Assembly (NCBI GenBank): GCA_025963965.1
Contig: JAOPZS010000084.1
Coordinates: 62,001 to 126,000 of the forward strand
Direction of reading: 5' to 3'
Origin: Solirubrobacterales bacterium
GTDB lineage: Bacteria > Actinomycetota > Thermoleophilia > Solirubrobacterales > Solirubrobacteraceae
DNA length: 64,000 bases
A program made the position numbers and the translations under genes. Below the pieces are notes generated by a model. It saw only the letters and a program-made list of their open reading frames with translations, had not been told where the DNA came from and ran no database searches. Below are positions 23,874 to 31,841 of this stretch, one piece after another; the stretch's first letter is position 1; each line of letters begins with the position of its first letter.

Positions 23874-26477
23874 ATGACGGCGCAGAGCATCGGGGCTGCG
23901 AAGGGCGGCGGGTATGCGAGGTACCTGGAGTCGAAGACGGTCGCTCCGGAGCCTGGTGCGTATTACCTGACGCCGGAGGGCGAGCCGACCCAGGCGGCCG
24001 GGCGCTGGCACGGGTCGCCGGCGACGCTACGGCGGCTCGGGATCCACGGGCCCGCCGTGGAGGGGGACGACTTCGTGGCGTTGATGGAGGGTCGCCACCC
24101 GGCCGGCGGCTGGTTGCGGAAAGCGGGCGCGGACGGGGAGCGTGGGGGAGGGATTGACATCACGTTCAGCGCTCCGAAGTCCGTGTCGATCGAGTGGGCA
24201 CTCACCGACGACAGCACGCGGGAGCGCATTGAAGCCGCACACAGCAAGGCGGTCACAAAAACGGTCCAGCACCTGCTGTGCAGCGTCCCTGTTGTCCGCC
24301 GTCGCGTCGACGGGCAGGTGATCGAGGAGCTCGCGGCAGACCTCGTCGCAGCCGAGTACCGGCACACCACCGCCCGTGGAGTCGAGCCGGACGATCTTCC
24401 CGACCCGCAGCTGCACAGCCACGTCGTCATCACGACCGCGATCCGTCAGGACGGGCGAACCGTGGCGGTCGCCTCCCGGCCGATCTTCAGATCCGCAAGG
24501 GCAACCGGCGCCTACTACCGCTCCGCGCTCGCGCAGGACCTCGAGGCCGCCGGGTATGAGATCGAAGCGGGGACGGGGCGCGACGGCCGGTACTTCGAGC
24601 TCACAGGGCACCCTCGAGCGTTGATCGACGCGTTCTCCGCCCGGAGCCGGCAGGTCGCGGCGGCCGCCGAGCGGTTCCGAGCGAAGTGGGGGAGAGCACC
24701 AGAACGCGGCGAGCTACGACGCGTCAAGCAAGAAAACAAGAGCAGGAAGAAGCTCGTGAACCGCGGCGACCTCGACCGCGCCTGGCAACACACCGCCGAA
24801 CACGTCGAGCAAGCCCAAACGAGCCGCATCACCGTCGACCGGGCGGCGCCTGCCGAGCGGGTCGACGCGAAGCTCACAGAGCGAGCAGCCACATTCGGTC
24901 GCAGCGAGCTGGACGCGATCAGCCTCGAGCAGACCGTCGGCGAGTTCCACCCGAACGAAGCGCTGCGGCTAGCCGAGAGGATGATCGAGAGCGGTGCCGT
25001 GGTCGGGCTCCGCGATGGGCGGTTCACGACGCGTCGTCAGCGCGACCGAGAGGCACGGCTCGAGCAACGGTTCGCCGAGCTCGCCGCCACCCGGCAGCGA
25101 AACTCGCCGCGTGAGCAGCACCGCGAGGACGCCCTCACGAGCGTCACCGAGCGGATCGGACACCCGCTCGATGCGGATCAGGCGGCAGCGGTCGCGACGC
25201 TCACCGGGCCCGAGCGGGCCGCCGTCCTTATCGGGCCCGCCGGCACCGGCAAGGGCGTCGTGATCGATGCCGCCGCGCTCGCCGAGCAGCAAGCGGACCA
25301 CGACACCTACGGCGTCGCGGTCTCCGGGTCCACCGCGCAGCGCTTGGGGCACGACACGCCGGCGTTGGCAGAGAAAACGCTGACCATCGACGCGTTCATC
25401 CAAAGAGTCGAGCACGGGCGCCTGACGCTCGACCCCGGGACGGTCGTCTACCTCGATGAGGCCGGGGTGGCGGACACGAGCCGACTCGCCGCACTTACCG
25501 ACACCGTGCACCGGGGCGGAGCGAAGCTGGTCCTGATCGGCGATGAGGCGCAGCTCCCGTCGATCGGCGCGGGCGGCATGTTCGACCGGCTCGCAGGGCT
25601 CGTCCCGCACGCGGAGCTGACAAGCGTCCACCGGACGAATGATCAGGGTGAGCGCCGGGCATGGACGGACCTCAGAGCCGGCCGGACAGACCGGGCGATG
25701 GCGCACTACCAAGCAAGAGGCAGGCTCCACATCGCTCCGACCCGCGATGAGGCTATCGAGCGGGCCGTCCAAACATGGGCGCGGCTCACCCGGGACCACA
25801 CCGTCGAGTCCGTTGCGCTGCTCTCGGACGCGTCGAACGTCGAGATCGACAGGCTCAACGCACGTGCACAGACGTTCCGGATCGAGCGAGGGCAGCTCGG
25901 AGCGGAGGAGCTGCCGATCCCCGGCACCCACTACGGCGTCCGTGCCGGCGACCGCATCGCCACGATCGAACAACACCACCCCCCCGAGGAGCCCCGTGTC
26001 GAGAACGGGAGCCGCGGGATCGTCCTCCAACTCGACGCCGACACCGAAACGGTGCTCGTCAGGTTCGACGGCACCGGACGCGAAACGACCCTCACCGGTG
26101 AGGATCTCGCGAAGCTCAGGCTCGCCTACGCCCAACACATCTATCGCGCCCAGGGCGCCACCTACGACCGAGCCTTGGTTCTCACCGGCGGCTGGCAGAC
26201 AAGCCACGAGACGAGCTACGTCGAGGCGTCTCGTGCCCGGCACGGTGCCGACTGGTACGTCAACCGGGAAGAGCTCGGCCAAGAAGGCGACGACCCCGAG
26301 CGGATCACGAGGCTCGCCGCGAAAATGCGACAAAGCCAGACGCAGATACCGTCGCTGGACTGGGCGGAGCGCCGGTCGGCCGAGCCTGAGGGCCGACCGA
26401 CGCTCCGCAACCCGTTCAGCCAGCTCCTCACACGTCATCGTCAGAATCGGGAACTCACGAGGGGACCGCAGCGGTGA
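23874..26477 (+). CDS. MobF-family relaxase-helicase (TrwC/TraI-like)
   Basis: ATG 23874 gives 867 residues starting MTAQSIGAAKGGGYARYLES, where the early tyrosines (YARYL) are the likely nicking residues. FSAPKSVSIEWAL is the hallmark box of TrwC relaxases. EYRHTTARG and DPQLHSHVVI supply the three-histidine metal site. A RecD-like helicase follows, with Walker A GPAGTGKG near residue 460, Walker B VVYLDEAG, QLPSIGAGG, and the C-terminal box HIYRAQGATYDRALVL. The enzyme nicks oriT and unwinds the transferred strand. It is shorter than F TraI and lacks its long C-terminus. The next gene overlaps by four bases. Confidence 0.9.
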   Translation: MTAQSIGAAKGGGYARYLESKTVAPEPGAYYLTPEGEPTQAAGRWHGSPATLRRLGIHGPAVEGDDFVALMEGRHPAGGWLRKAGADGERGGGIDITFSAPKSVSIEWALTDDSTRERIEAAHSKAVTKTVQHLLCSVPVVRRRVDGQVIEELAADLVAAEYRHTTARGVEPDDLPDPQLHSHVVITTAIRQDGRTVAVASRPIFRSARATGAYYRSALAQDLEAAGYEIEAGTGRDGRYFELTGHPRALIDAFSARSRQVAAAAERFRAKWGRAPERGELRRVKQENKSRKKLVNRGDLDRAWQHTAEHVEQAQTSRITVDRAAPAERVDAKLTERAATFGRSELDAISLEQTVGEFHPNEALRLAERMIESGAVVGLRDGRFTTRRQRDREARLEQRFAELAATRQRNSPREQHREDALTSVTERIGHPLDADQAAAVATLTGPERAAVLIGPAGTGKGVVIDAAALAEQQADHDTYGVAVSGSTAQRLGHDTPALAEKTLTIDAFIQRVEHGRLTLDPGTVVYLDEAGVADTSRLAALTDTVHRGGAKLVLIGDEAQLPSIGAGGMFDRLAGLVPHAELTSVHRTNDQGERRAWTDLRAGRTDRAMAHYQARGRLHIAPTRDEAIERAVQTWARLTRDHTVESVALLSDASNVEIDRLNARAQTFRIERGQLGAEELPIPGTHYGVRAGDRIATIEQHHPPEEPRVENGSRGIVLQLDADTETVLVRFDGTGRETTLTGEDLAKLRLAYAQHIYRAQGATYDRALVLTGGWQTSHETSYVEASRARHGADWYVNREELGQEGDDPERITRLAAKMRQSQTQIPSLDWAERRSAEPEGRPTLRNPFSQLLTRHRQNRELTRGPQR

Positions 26478-26980
26478 GCCGCAGCATCAAAATCGTGGTC
26501 CCCGACCCCACCGGCGCCCGCCTGGACGAGATCGCCGAAACCACCGGGGAGCCACTCGCGACCCTCGCCGCCAGGCTCGTCAAACAAGGACTGACGCAGC
26601 CCGAGATCGCTACCGCCCCGAAGCGCACCCGACGCGCCCGAACCGGTCGCCGAGGCCCGCCCGTCTGGATCGAGCCCGAGCAGGACACCGCCGACTGGCG
26701 GGCCGCCACCTGGGGCGCGATCGTCGCGCTCCACCACCGCTACCCGCAACAACTCGCCGGCGTTCAGGACGGCTGGTGGGAGCAGGCCGCTCAACGCGAG
26801 ACGCTCGCCGCGCTCGCGGCCTGGCGCGCCGAACTCGACCAAGCCGGCCAGGACCCACGCGACGAGCTGCTCTTCCACGCCCAACTCAACGACTACGCAG
26901 ACACCCTGCGCAACCAAGGCAGAGGCGTCGCCAAGGCCTGGCAGCCCGGTGCGCCGCCTGACAGGTGGAGCATCCCGTAA
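26474..26980 (+). CDS. Relaxase-coupled accessory protein
   Basis: GTG 26474 overlaps the relaxase stop in a GTGA junction, so the pair is coupled. The 168-residue protein starts MSRSIKIVVPDPTGARLDEI followed by a helix (TGEPLATLAARLVKQGLTQ), a pattern like the strand-helix-helix of ribbon-helix-helix DNA-binding proteins. A basic linker (KRTRRARTGRRG) follows. Then comes a tryptophan-rich helical region (DWRAATWGAIVALHHRYP and DGWWEQAAQRETLAALAAW). Such proteins next to relaxases often bind oriT as relaxosome accessories; I infer this role here from position and the N-terminal pattern. Confidence 0.6.
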   Translation: MSRSIKIVVPDPTGARLDEIAETTGEPLATLAARLVKQGLTQPEIATAPKRTRRARTGRRGPPVWIEPEQDTADWRAATWGAIVALHHRYPQQLAGVQDGWWEQAAQRETLAALAAWRAELDQAGQDPRDELLFHAQLNDYADTLRNQGRGVAKAWQPGAPPDRWSIP

Positions 26981-27083
26981 CGCCAGCCGATGTCGGACTG
27001 AACCAGCGACAGTCGCTGTAGCGCGGAAAAGCCCGGCCGCTTTCGAGACATCGGTCGGTTAGTTGCTCCGGCTGCTGAAAACA

Positions 27084-27494
27084 TCAGCCTCTCGGCTCAG
27101 CACCACCGAGGGACGTGGCGAGGCGATCTACACCTCCGTTCCAGTCGTTGGAGAGGTCAACATATTGGAGGTCCGAAAGGCGTTCGGACCCACCTATCGC
27201 ATGGTCCGGGACGCTACACGGCGAGAGGAGCACAGGGATGAACCAGGCCTTGTCGCTAGGTCGGAGCCGAAGCTCCTCGATCGCGATCGCGATCTCCTCC
27301 CGCATGAAGCTCCGTTCCTTGATCTCCGACCGCGTCGAAAAGCACGCCAGGAAGAAGTCCCCTGTCCTGATTGCCTCTGTGATCTCCTGACGCCAGCGAA
27401 CACCCGGCAGGAGCCTCTCGCGGTCAAGCCACAAACCAACCTCTCTATCGCTCAGCTCGCCGCACAGTTTCTGTATCTTCCGCCCAGTTCGACG
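27084..27494 (-). pseudogene. TIR-domain fragment lacking its N-terminus
   Basis: The frame is open from an in-frame TAG at 27495-27497 down to 27084. It reads KLCGELSDREVGLWLDRERL, then LLPGVRWRQEITEAIRTGDF, FFLACFSTRSEIKERSFMR and AWFIPVLLSPC, which is the middle and end of a TIR domain (alpha A end, WLDxxxLxPG, the catalytic-Glu region, and the later core strand). The first TIR strand and loop (the usual FISYxxxD) are missing, and no ATG precedes it; TTG 27434 is the only usable start. It lies immediately behind a DnaA_N-like frame in another reading frame. I read it as the remnant of a TIR effector damaged by deletion or frameshift. Confidence 0.6.
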
Positions 27495-27721
27495 CTAACG
27501 CTGGGCCCGAGGATCATCTCCGCTGCGGCCTCAATAACGCGCCCAAAACGGCCTTCAATCCACCGGCGGATGTGCGCGGGTACCTCGAGAACAAGACACT
27601 CACCGTCGATCCGGACAACACGTAGCGATGTGAGCCAGATCCTGTACGTGGGCTCGTCGACCACGAGCCGAAGCTGGTCTTGGACTCGCGACCAGATCCG
27701 TTCCTCGTTACTCGTCGGCAT
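27452..27721 (-). pseudogene. DnaA N-terminal-like domain fragment
   Basis: ATG 27721 was chosen over GTG/ATG extensions to 27817. The 89-residue frame runs IWSRVQDQLRLVVDEPTYR, IWLTSLRVVRIDGECLVLEV, PAHIRRWIEGRFGRVIEAAA. This is the pattern of the DnaA N-terminal domain (LWxxVLxxLxxxLxxxxYxxWLxPLxxxxxxxxxLxLxVPNxFxxxWIxxxY). No AAA+ or DnaA DNA-binding domain follows. The frame stops after about eight more codons, while a TIR fragment begins in another frame across the same bases. A fused DnaA_N-TIR protein that has decayed is the simplest reading; a free-standing small domain is the alternative. Confidence 0.5.
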
Positions 27722-27856
27722 CGGATGGGACGCTACAACGTGCCGCGTGACTCCTCTCGCCGAGCCAGGCACGGTAGGCGAAACCCTGCATAGGAGCCGG
27801 GCATCCTTTCTCGTCATACGACGAGACGCTCAGAGCCGCTCGCGGTCAATACCCCT

Positions 27857-28108
27857 ATGGCGCACCTGGGAGGCTTTGTCTCGCCGCTGCTGACGCCCTC
27901 CGAGGTCGCGGCTCGTCTGGCGGTGTCGCGTACTTGGGTCTACGACGCGGCCAAGACTGGCCGGATTCCCTCGATCCGGATCGGGGCTCCAGACGGCCCG
28001 CTCCGGTTCGTCGCCGACGACCTCGAAAAATGGCTTGTCGACGCACGCGAAGCATGGCCGCCCGGCAAGTCGAGCGCAGCTACCCGGCGTCGTCAAGGCC
28101 GCGACTAG
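27857..28108 (+). CDS. Excisionase-like helix-turn-helix protein
   Basis: 83 residues from ATG 27857. LTPSEVAARLAVSRTWVYDA, then AAKTGRIPSIRIGAPDGPLR and FVADDLEKWLVDA, match the MerR-like helix-turn-helix plus wing of AlpA/Xis excisionases. Such proteins bend attachment-site DNA and direct the integrase to excise. The gene points towards the integrase gene and ends 15 bases before its stop, the usual pairing at the end of an integrated element. Confidence 0.8.
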   Translation: MAHLGGFVSPLLTPSEVAARLAVSRTWVYDAAKTGRIPSIRIGAPDGPLRFVADDLEKWLVDAREAWPPGKSSAATRRRQGRD

Positions 28109-28123
28109 CGAGCTGTGTGAGTT

Positions 28124-29431
28124 TCAACTGGTCGCTGCCGCACGGGCGATTGCCTCTTCGGTTGCGATCGCGCCGGCTGCCAGGACGTGCCGCTCGAGGT
28201 GGCCGTAGTAGCGCTCGGTCGTCGAGATGTCCGCGTGCCCGAGCTGGCGTTGCACGTACATAAGCGAGTTCCCGGCCGCCAGCCACGATGCGGCGGCTGT
28301 GTGGCGCAGCGCGTGCAGAGGCATGTCTCTGAGCGCGGCGTCCTGCAGGGCAGCCTTGTGCCAGTCCCGGGACACAGTGGTCCGGTCCATCGCCTCGCCG
28401 TCACCGCGGCCGTGCCACCGGCCCAGCTCGCGTTTGCGGCTACGCGCCGGCATCACGAACACAAGCCTCTCCCGGCCGGCCCTCTCAGATCTCTCAGCGA
28501 GATGCGTTTGTAGTTGTCGGGAGAGTCCGCGTCCGATCTCGACGGGCCGGAATCGGTCGGACTTGGTCGAGCCGACCCCGTCGCGCTTACTCGACCGGTA
28601 CACAACGATCACGCCGCCCGTCTCCTCGAGCTCTAGATCCCCGATCTTCAGGGCGAGTGCCTCGGAGATCCGGAGCCCGGCTCCGACTAACACCTCGGCG
28701 AGCGGCCGATAGACCGCGGAGCAGGAGTCCAGGTAGAGCGGGATCTCGTGCAACCGCAGGTACTCGGGCTCGCGATGCGCGGCCGGTAGCCGCTTCACCC
28801 GGGATGCGGGGTTCGATGGGAGCAGCCCGTCTTCGACCGCCACGTTCAAGCAGACAACCAGGGTGGCGAGTGTGTTGTTGATCGTCTTCGACGCGAGATC
28901 CCCCGCCGCCATCGCCTCCGCCCACCTGTCCATCAGCTCCCGTAGTCGCTCGACATCGAGCTGACCGAGCGGCACATCGCCGAGGGTGGGGAGGAGGCGC
29001 AGACGGCCGTCGCGCTCATACGCGGCCCAGGTCCCGGGCTCCAGGTAGGGCTTACGGCGCTCGAGCCAGCGAGCCCAATGCTGACCGAACGTCTCTCTGG
29101 TGTGGACGACCTCGCGGCGGACCACCTGCTCGACGACGCGACGACGGGCGTCGCGGGCGGCCGTTTCGCTAGAGAACCCGCGCTTGCTGGTCATGCTCCC
29201 ATCCGAGCGGCGCACCACATAACGCCAGCGCGTACCGGCCGTGGTCCGGTACGCGTAGACGCCCCCCGCTTGGCCGTGCCTTCCCTTGTCGCGTTCGCCG
29301 GTGGCCTGGTCGCGGATCGCTCCGTCGAACGCGTGTGCGGCCGCCTTGTCCTTGAAGCGCTTGGAGCGTTGCCTACCTGCGGTGTCGCGCCACCGGACCT
29401 CCCAGGCGCCCTTGGCGTAGCTGCAGCTCAT
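28124..29431 (-). CDS. Tyrosine integrase of the mobile element
   Basis: ATG 29431 gives 435 residues beginning MSCSYAKGAWEVRWRD, the usual arm-binding N-terminus; upstream extension runs into the repeat region. The core-binding domain is at about 110-200 (ETFGQHWARWLERRKPYLEP). The catalytic residues are visible: Arg in GAGLRISEALAL, Lys in YRSSKRDG, HALRHTAASW-like box (PLHALRHTAAASWL), His in GHADISTTERYYGH and the nucleophile Tyr in the same stretch. The gene ends in the element and its 5' end faces the 3' end of tRNA-Leu 150 bases away, so that tRNA is the likely attachment site. Confidence 0.92.
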   Translation of the reverse strand: MSCSYAKGAWEVRWRDTAGRQRSKRFKDKAAAHAFDGAIRDQATGERDKGRHGQAGGVYAYRTTAGTRWRYVVRRSDGSMTSKRGFSSETAARDARRRVVEQVVRREVVHTRETFGQHWARWLERRKPYLEPGTWAAYERDGRLRLLPTLGDVPLGQLDVERLRELMDRWAEAMAAGDLASKTINNTLATLVVCLNVAVEDGLLPSNPASRVKRLPAAHREPEYLRLHEIPLYLDSCSAVYRPLAEVLVGAGLRISEALALKIGDLELEETGGVIVVYRSSKRDGVGSTKSDRFRPVEIGRGLSRQLQTHLAERSERAGRERLVFVMPARSRKRELGRWHGRGDGEAMDRTTVSRDWHKAALQDAALRDMPLHALRHTAAASWLAAGNSLMYVQRQLGHADISTTERYYGHLERHVLAAGAIATEEAIARAAATS

Positions 29432-29452
29432 CGGTGGTCGGTGACCGTCGCC

Positions 29453-29517
29453 TGTTCGGACCGGCCGAGAATGTTCGGAAAAGTGTTCGGATTTGTCAGT
29501 GGCAACAATCCGAACAC
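29453..29517. repeat. TGTTCGGA repeats between integrase and tRNA
   Basis: The octamer TGTTCGGA occurs directly at 29453-29460, 29472-29479 and 29484-29491, and inverted at 29509-29516. The last two form a perfect 11-base inverted repeat, GTGTTCGGATT (29483-29493) with its complement at 29507-29517. The cluster lies just upstream of the integrase start. It probably binds the integrase or a repressor; the half-site also resembles half of the LexA box near 29770. Confidence 0.55.
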
Positions 29518-29553
29518 TAGATATCAACGACGATGGAAAGGGCCCAGACGCAG

Positions 29554-29578
29554 AAAAGCCCCGCCACGCAGGGCTTTT
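29554..29578 (-). terminator. Terminator of tRNA-Leu
   Basis: On the minus strand AAAAGCCC and GGGCTTTT enclose a nine-base loop, ending in a T run, five bases after the tRNA 3' end. It lies between the tRNA and the integrase gene, so it also shields the integrase from tRNA transcription. Confidence 0.7.
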
Positions 29579-29582
29579 CGCA

Positions 29583-29668
<86 letters not shown>

Positions 29669-29766
29669 AGAGTGCGCGAGTATAGCCCCGCACTCATGGC
29701 TCGGAGGGTCGACTGGGGCTGCTGCGCCCGGCCGTCTTGCATCCGTCCACGCTCGGCGCTACATTG

Positions 29767-29780
29767 CGAACACATGTTCG
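29767..29780. promoter_or_regulatory. LexA-binding SOS box
   Basis: CGAACACATGTTCG is a perfect 14-base palindrome matching the Gram-positive/actinobacterial SOS box (CGAACNNNNGTTCG). It lies 41 bases before the lexA start, so lexA is autoregulated. Confidence 0.85.
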
Positions 29781-29820
29781 TCGTAGCGGATCGTCCAACG
29801 AATCGGGGAGCCGAGCACCC

Positions 29821-30444
29821 ATGGACTTGACCAAGCGCCAGCAGGAGATCTTCGACTTCATCCGCAAGTACTCAGCGAAGTACGGTTATCCACCGACTGT
29901 CAGGGACATCGGCAAAGCCGTCGGTCTGGCCTCGTCCTCGACGGTTCACGCGCACCTGTCGAACCTCGAGAAGATAGGGCTGCTGCGGCGCGATCCGTCC
30001 AAGCCGCGCGCGATCGAGCTGCTCGACCGTGCCGTTGGCACGGCTGTCGAGAGCGTCAAGGGGATCGTCCGACCCGAAGGACTGCCGGTACTCGGCTCGG
30101 TTGCCGCCGGCCAGCCGATGCTCGCCGAGGAGAACATCGAGGAGTACGTGTCGATCCCGGAGATCGCCGGGGGCCAAGAAGGCGAGTACCTGCTGCGGAT
30201 CAGGGGGGACTCGATGAAGGACGCTGGGATCCTCGAGGGCGACCACGTCGTCGTGCATCCCCAGGAGACAGCGCGCGACGGCGAGATCGTGGTCGCACTG
30301 CTCGGCGAGGAGGCGACGGTCAAGCGCTACTTCAAGGAGTCCGACCACATCCGCCTGCAGCCGGAGAACGAGGCGATGGAGCCGATCCGCAGCAAGGAGG
30401 TCAAGGTGCTGGGACGGGTCGTCGGGCTGCTGCGCAAAGTCTGA
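29821..30444 (+). CDS. lexA: LexA repressor
   Basis: ATG 29821 gives 207 residues: MDLTKRQQEIFDFIRKYSAK is the classical LexA opening. A winged helix-turn-helix follows (PTVRDIGKAVGLASSSTVHAHL). The C-terminal S24 peptidase domain has LPVLGSVAAGQPML, the catalytic serine in RIRGDSMKDAGI and the lysine in EATVKRYF. LexA represses SOS genes and cleaves itself when RecA filaments form on damaged DNA. An earlier in-frame start exists but the SOS box sits inside that extension, so this ATG is right. It is the first chromosomal gene beyond the tRNA boundary. Confidence 0.95.
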   Translation: MDLTKRQQEIFDFIRKYSAKYGYPPTVRDIGKAVGLASSSTVHAHLSNLEKIGLLRRDPSKPRAIELLDRAVGTAVESVKGIVRPEGLPVLGSVAAGQPMLAEENIEEYVSIPEIAGGQEGEYLLRIRGDSMKDAGILEGDHVVVHPQETARDGEIVVALLGEEATVKRYFKESDHIRLQPENEAMEPIRSKEVKVLGRVVGLLRKV

Positions 30445-30520
30445 GCCGCCGCGCCGAGGCTGCGCACCCCTGTCGCACCTCCGGTTGCCGCGGACCATTC
30501 CGGCCGCTAGCCTCTGAGGT

Positions 30521-30846
30521 GCGGGTCAGGCAGCCGCGGAGGCTTCATGCCTTCGAGGAAAGTCCGGACATCGAAGGGCAGGGTGGTCGAGAGATCGACC
30601 CGGGGAAACCCGCGGGAAAGTGCCACAGAAACAAACCGCCTACGTCCGCCGTCCCACGTGAACGGCGGGCCGGCAAGGGTGAAATGGTGCGGTAAGAGCG
30701 CACCAGCGCCGCGGCGACGCGGCGGCTGGGCAAACCCCACCCGATGCAAGGCCAAACAGGACCGCTTGCAGGCTGCTCGCCAAGGTCCAGGTAGGCCGCA
30801 CAGATGGATGGCTGCTCAATGACAGAATCCGGCTTATCGACCCGCT
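30521..30846 (+). ncRNA. rnpB: RNase P RNA
   Basis: Universal RNase P RNA cores are present: the P4 5' half within GAGGAAAGTCCGGAC near 30555, and the 3' half ACAGAATCCGGCTTAT near 30823. P1 forms between GCGGGTC (30521) and GACCCGC (30839-30845). The conserved GGTAAGAGCGCACCAGC and GCAAGGCCAAACAGG segments lie between. Type A layout is likely. The ends are approximate to a few bases. Confidence 0.93.
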
Positions 30847-30850
30847 AAGG

Positions 30851-30880
30851 AAAGGCCCCGCTCCGGCGGGGCCTTTCTAT
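30851..30880 (+). terminator. rnpB terminator
   Basis: AAAGGCCCCGC (30851-30861) pairs with GCGGGGCCTTT (30866-30876) around a four-base loop TCCG, followed by CTAT. It directly follows the rnpB 3' end. Confidence 0.85.
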
Positions 30881-31007
30881 TGGTGGACTGGGCGAGTCCG
30901 CCGTGAGCGGCGACCCACGCGCATGCCGAGACCTGTCAGCCGCGAGAGCGCCACACATCGTGGTGTCGGCCCGGCGCTTCGCTCGGCTCAGAGCCTGCCG
31001 GGAACGC

Positions 31008-31352
31008 TCAGCCGTCTTTGGCGAGGTCCGTGCGGAAGGTCAGCTTCTCGCCGACCCCCGAGACCTCGAACAGCCGACGCACCTGTGGGCTGAGCGCGCC
31101 GATCATCAGCTCGCAGCCGTTGACCTCGCACAGTTCCTGGCCGACGAGCACCGAGCGCAGCCCGGTCGAGTCCATGAACTCGAGCTCGCCCATCTCGAGC
31201 GTGATCAGCTCGGCCCCGTCCGTGCAGAGCTCGGCGATCGCCGTGTCGAGCACTCCTGCTGACGCGAGGTCCAGTTCGCCTGAGAGCGTCAGCACGTGGC
31301 CACCCGCGGCGGCCTCGCTGCGGATCCTCAGGGCGGGGGGGTTCGCGCTCAC
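31008..31352 (-). CDS. STAS-domain anti-sigma factor antagonist
   Basis: GTG 31352 gives 114 residues. The STAS fold is seen in LTLSGELDLASAGVLD, the strand LITLEMGELEFMDSTGLRSV with the phosphorylatable serine (DSTGLR), and a C-terminal helix/strand ending SPQVRRLFEVSGVGEKL. Such proteins bind an anti-sigma factor kinase and release a sigma factor when unphosphorylated. No kinase or sigma partner lies nearby, so the cognate system is elsewhere. Confidence 0.85.
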   Translation of the reverse strand: MSANPPALRIRSEAAAGGHVLTLSGELDLASAGVLDTAIAELCTDGAELITLEMGELEFMDSTGLRSVLVGQELCEVNGCELMIGALSPQVRRLFEVSGVGEKLTFRTDLAKDG

Positions 31353-31601
31353 GGTCGGCCTGCGAATCCGGTCGGGGCGAAGGGGTCCGTCTTGGTGGAG
31401 TGCGCGCGCAAGGCGTGCGATCTAGTTAGGGGCATCTCTCCTCGACACACTTTCGTTGTCTTTGTGTGCCGGTCTGCCCTGGACTGCGCATATGGCTCGC
31501 AGCGTGCTTCCCGGTCGCAAAGCCGCCCCTCCGCGGCCTGCGCAGCAACCATCCTAGCCGACTTTCTGTTCGTCCTCTGACAGCACGCCGTTCGCGACCG
31601 G

Positions 31602-31841
31602 TCAATCTGGCAGGTGCTCCTCGTCGGCCTCGCCGTAGGACTGGTCGTCCTGCTCTGTCTCTGCGGCCGCGTCGCGCATGATCCGCGACGGTGCATGGCC
31701 ATCGCCGTGGGAGGTGTGTTCCACGAGTTCCTGCTCGGCCAGCTCGAACCCCTCGGACTCGCCACCGCCGGCCTCATCGACGGGTCGGCGCTCTTCGCGG
31801 CGCCGCTGCTCGAGGTCGTGCTCGTCCATCTCGTCGATCAC
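31602..31841 (-). CDS. Small acidic protein coupled to thrC
   Basis: GTG 31841 overlaps the thrC stop in a GTGA junction. The 79-residue product starts MIDEMDEHDLEQRRREERRP and is strongly acidic and hydrophilic. The stretch SEGFELAEQELVEHTSHGD followed by GHAPSRIMRDAA looks like a conserved small actinobacterial protein I have seen beside metabolic genes, but I know no function for it. It is probably disordered in part. An ORF extending further upstream overlaps thrC and was not accepted. Confidence 0.55.
   Translation of the reverse strand: MIDEMDEHDLEQRRREERRPVDEAGGGESEGFELAEQELVEHTSHGDGHAPSRIMRDAAAETEQDDQSYGEADEEHLPD

Noticed and set aside
24969-26438. 489-codon minus-strand frame over the relaxase
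   Set aside because: Shadow of the relaxase-helicase gene; no independent ribosome binding site or domain.
29554-29578. Attachment-site repeat inside the tRNA terminator
   Set aside because: The hairpin is explained by tRNA termination; no second copy was found in the window, so no att core is claimed.
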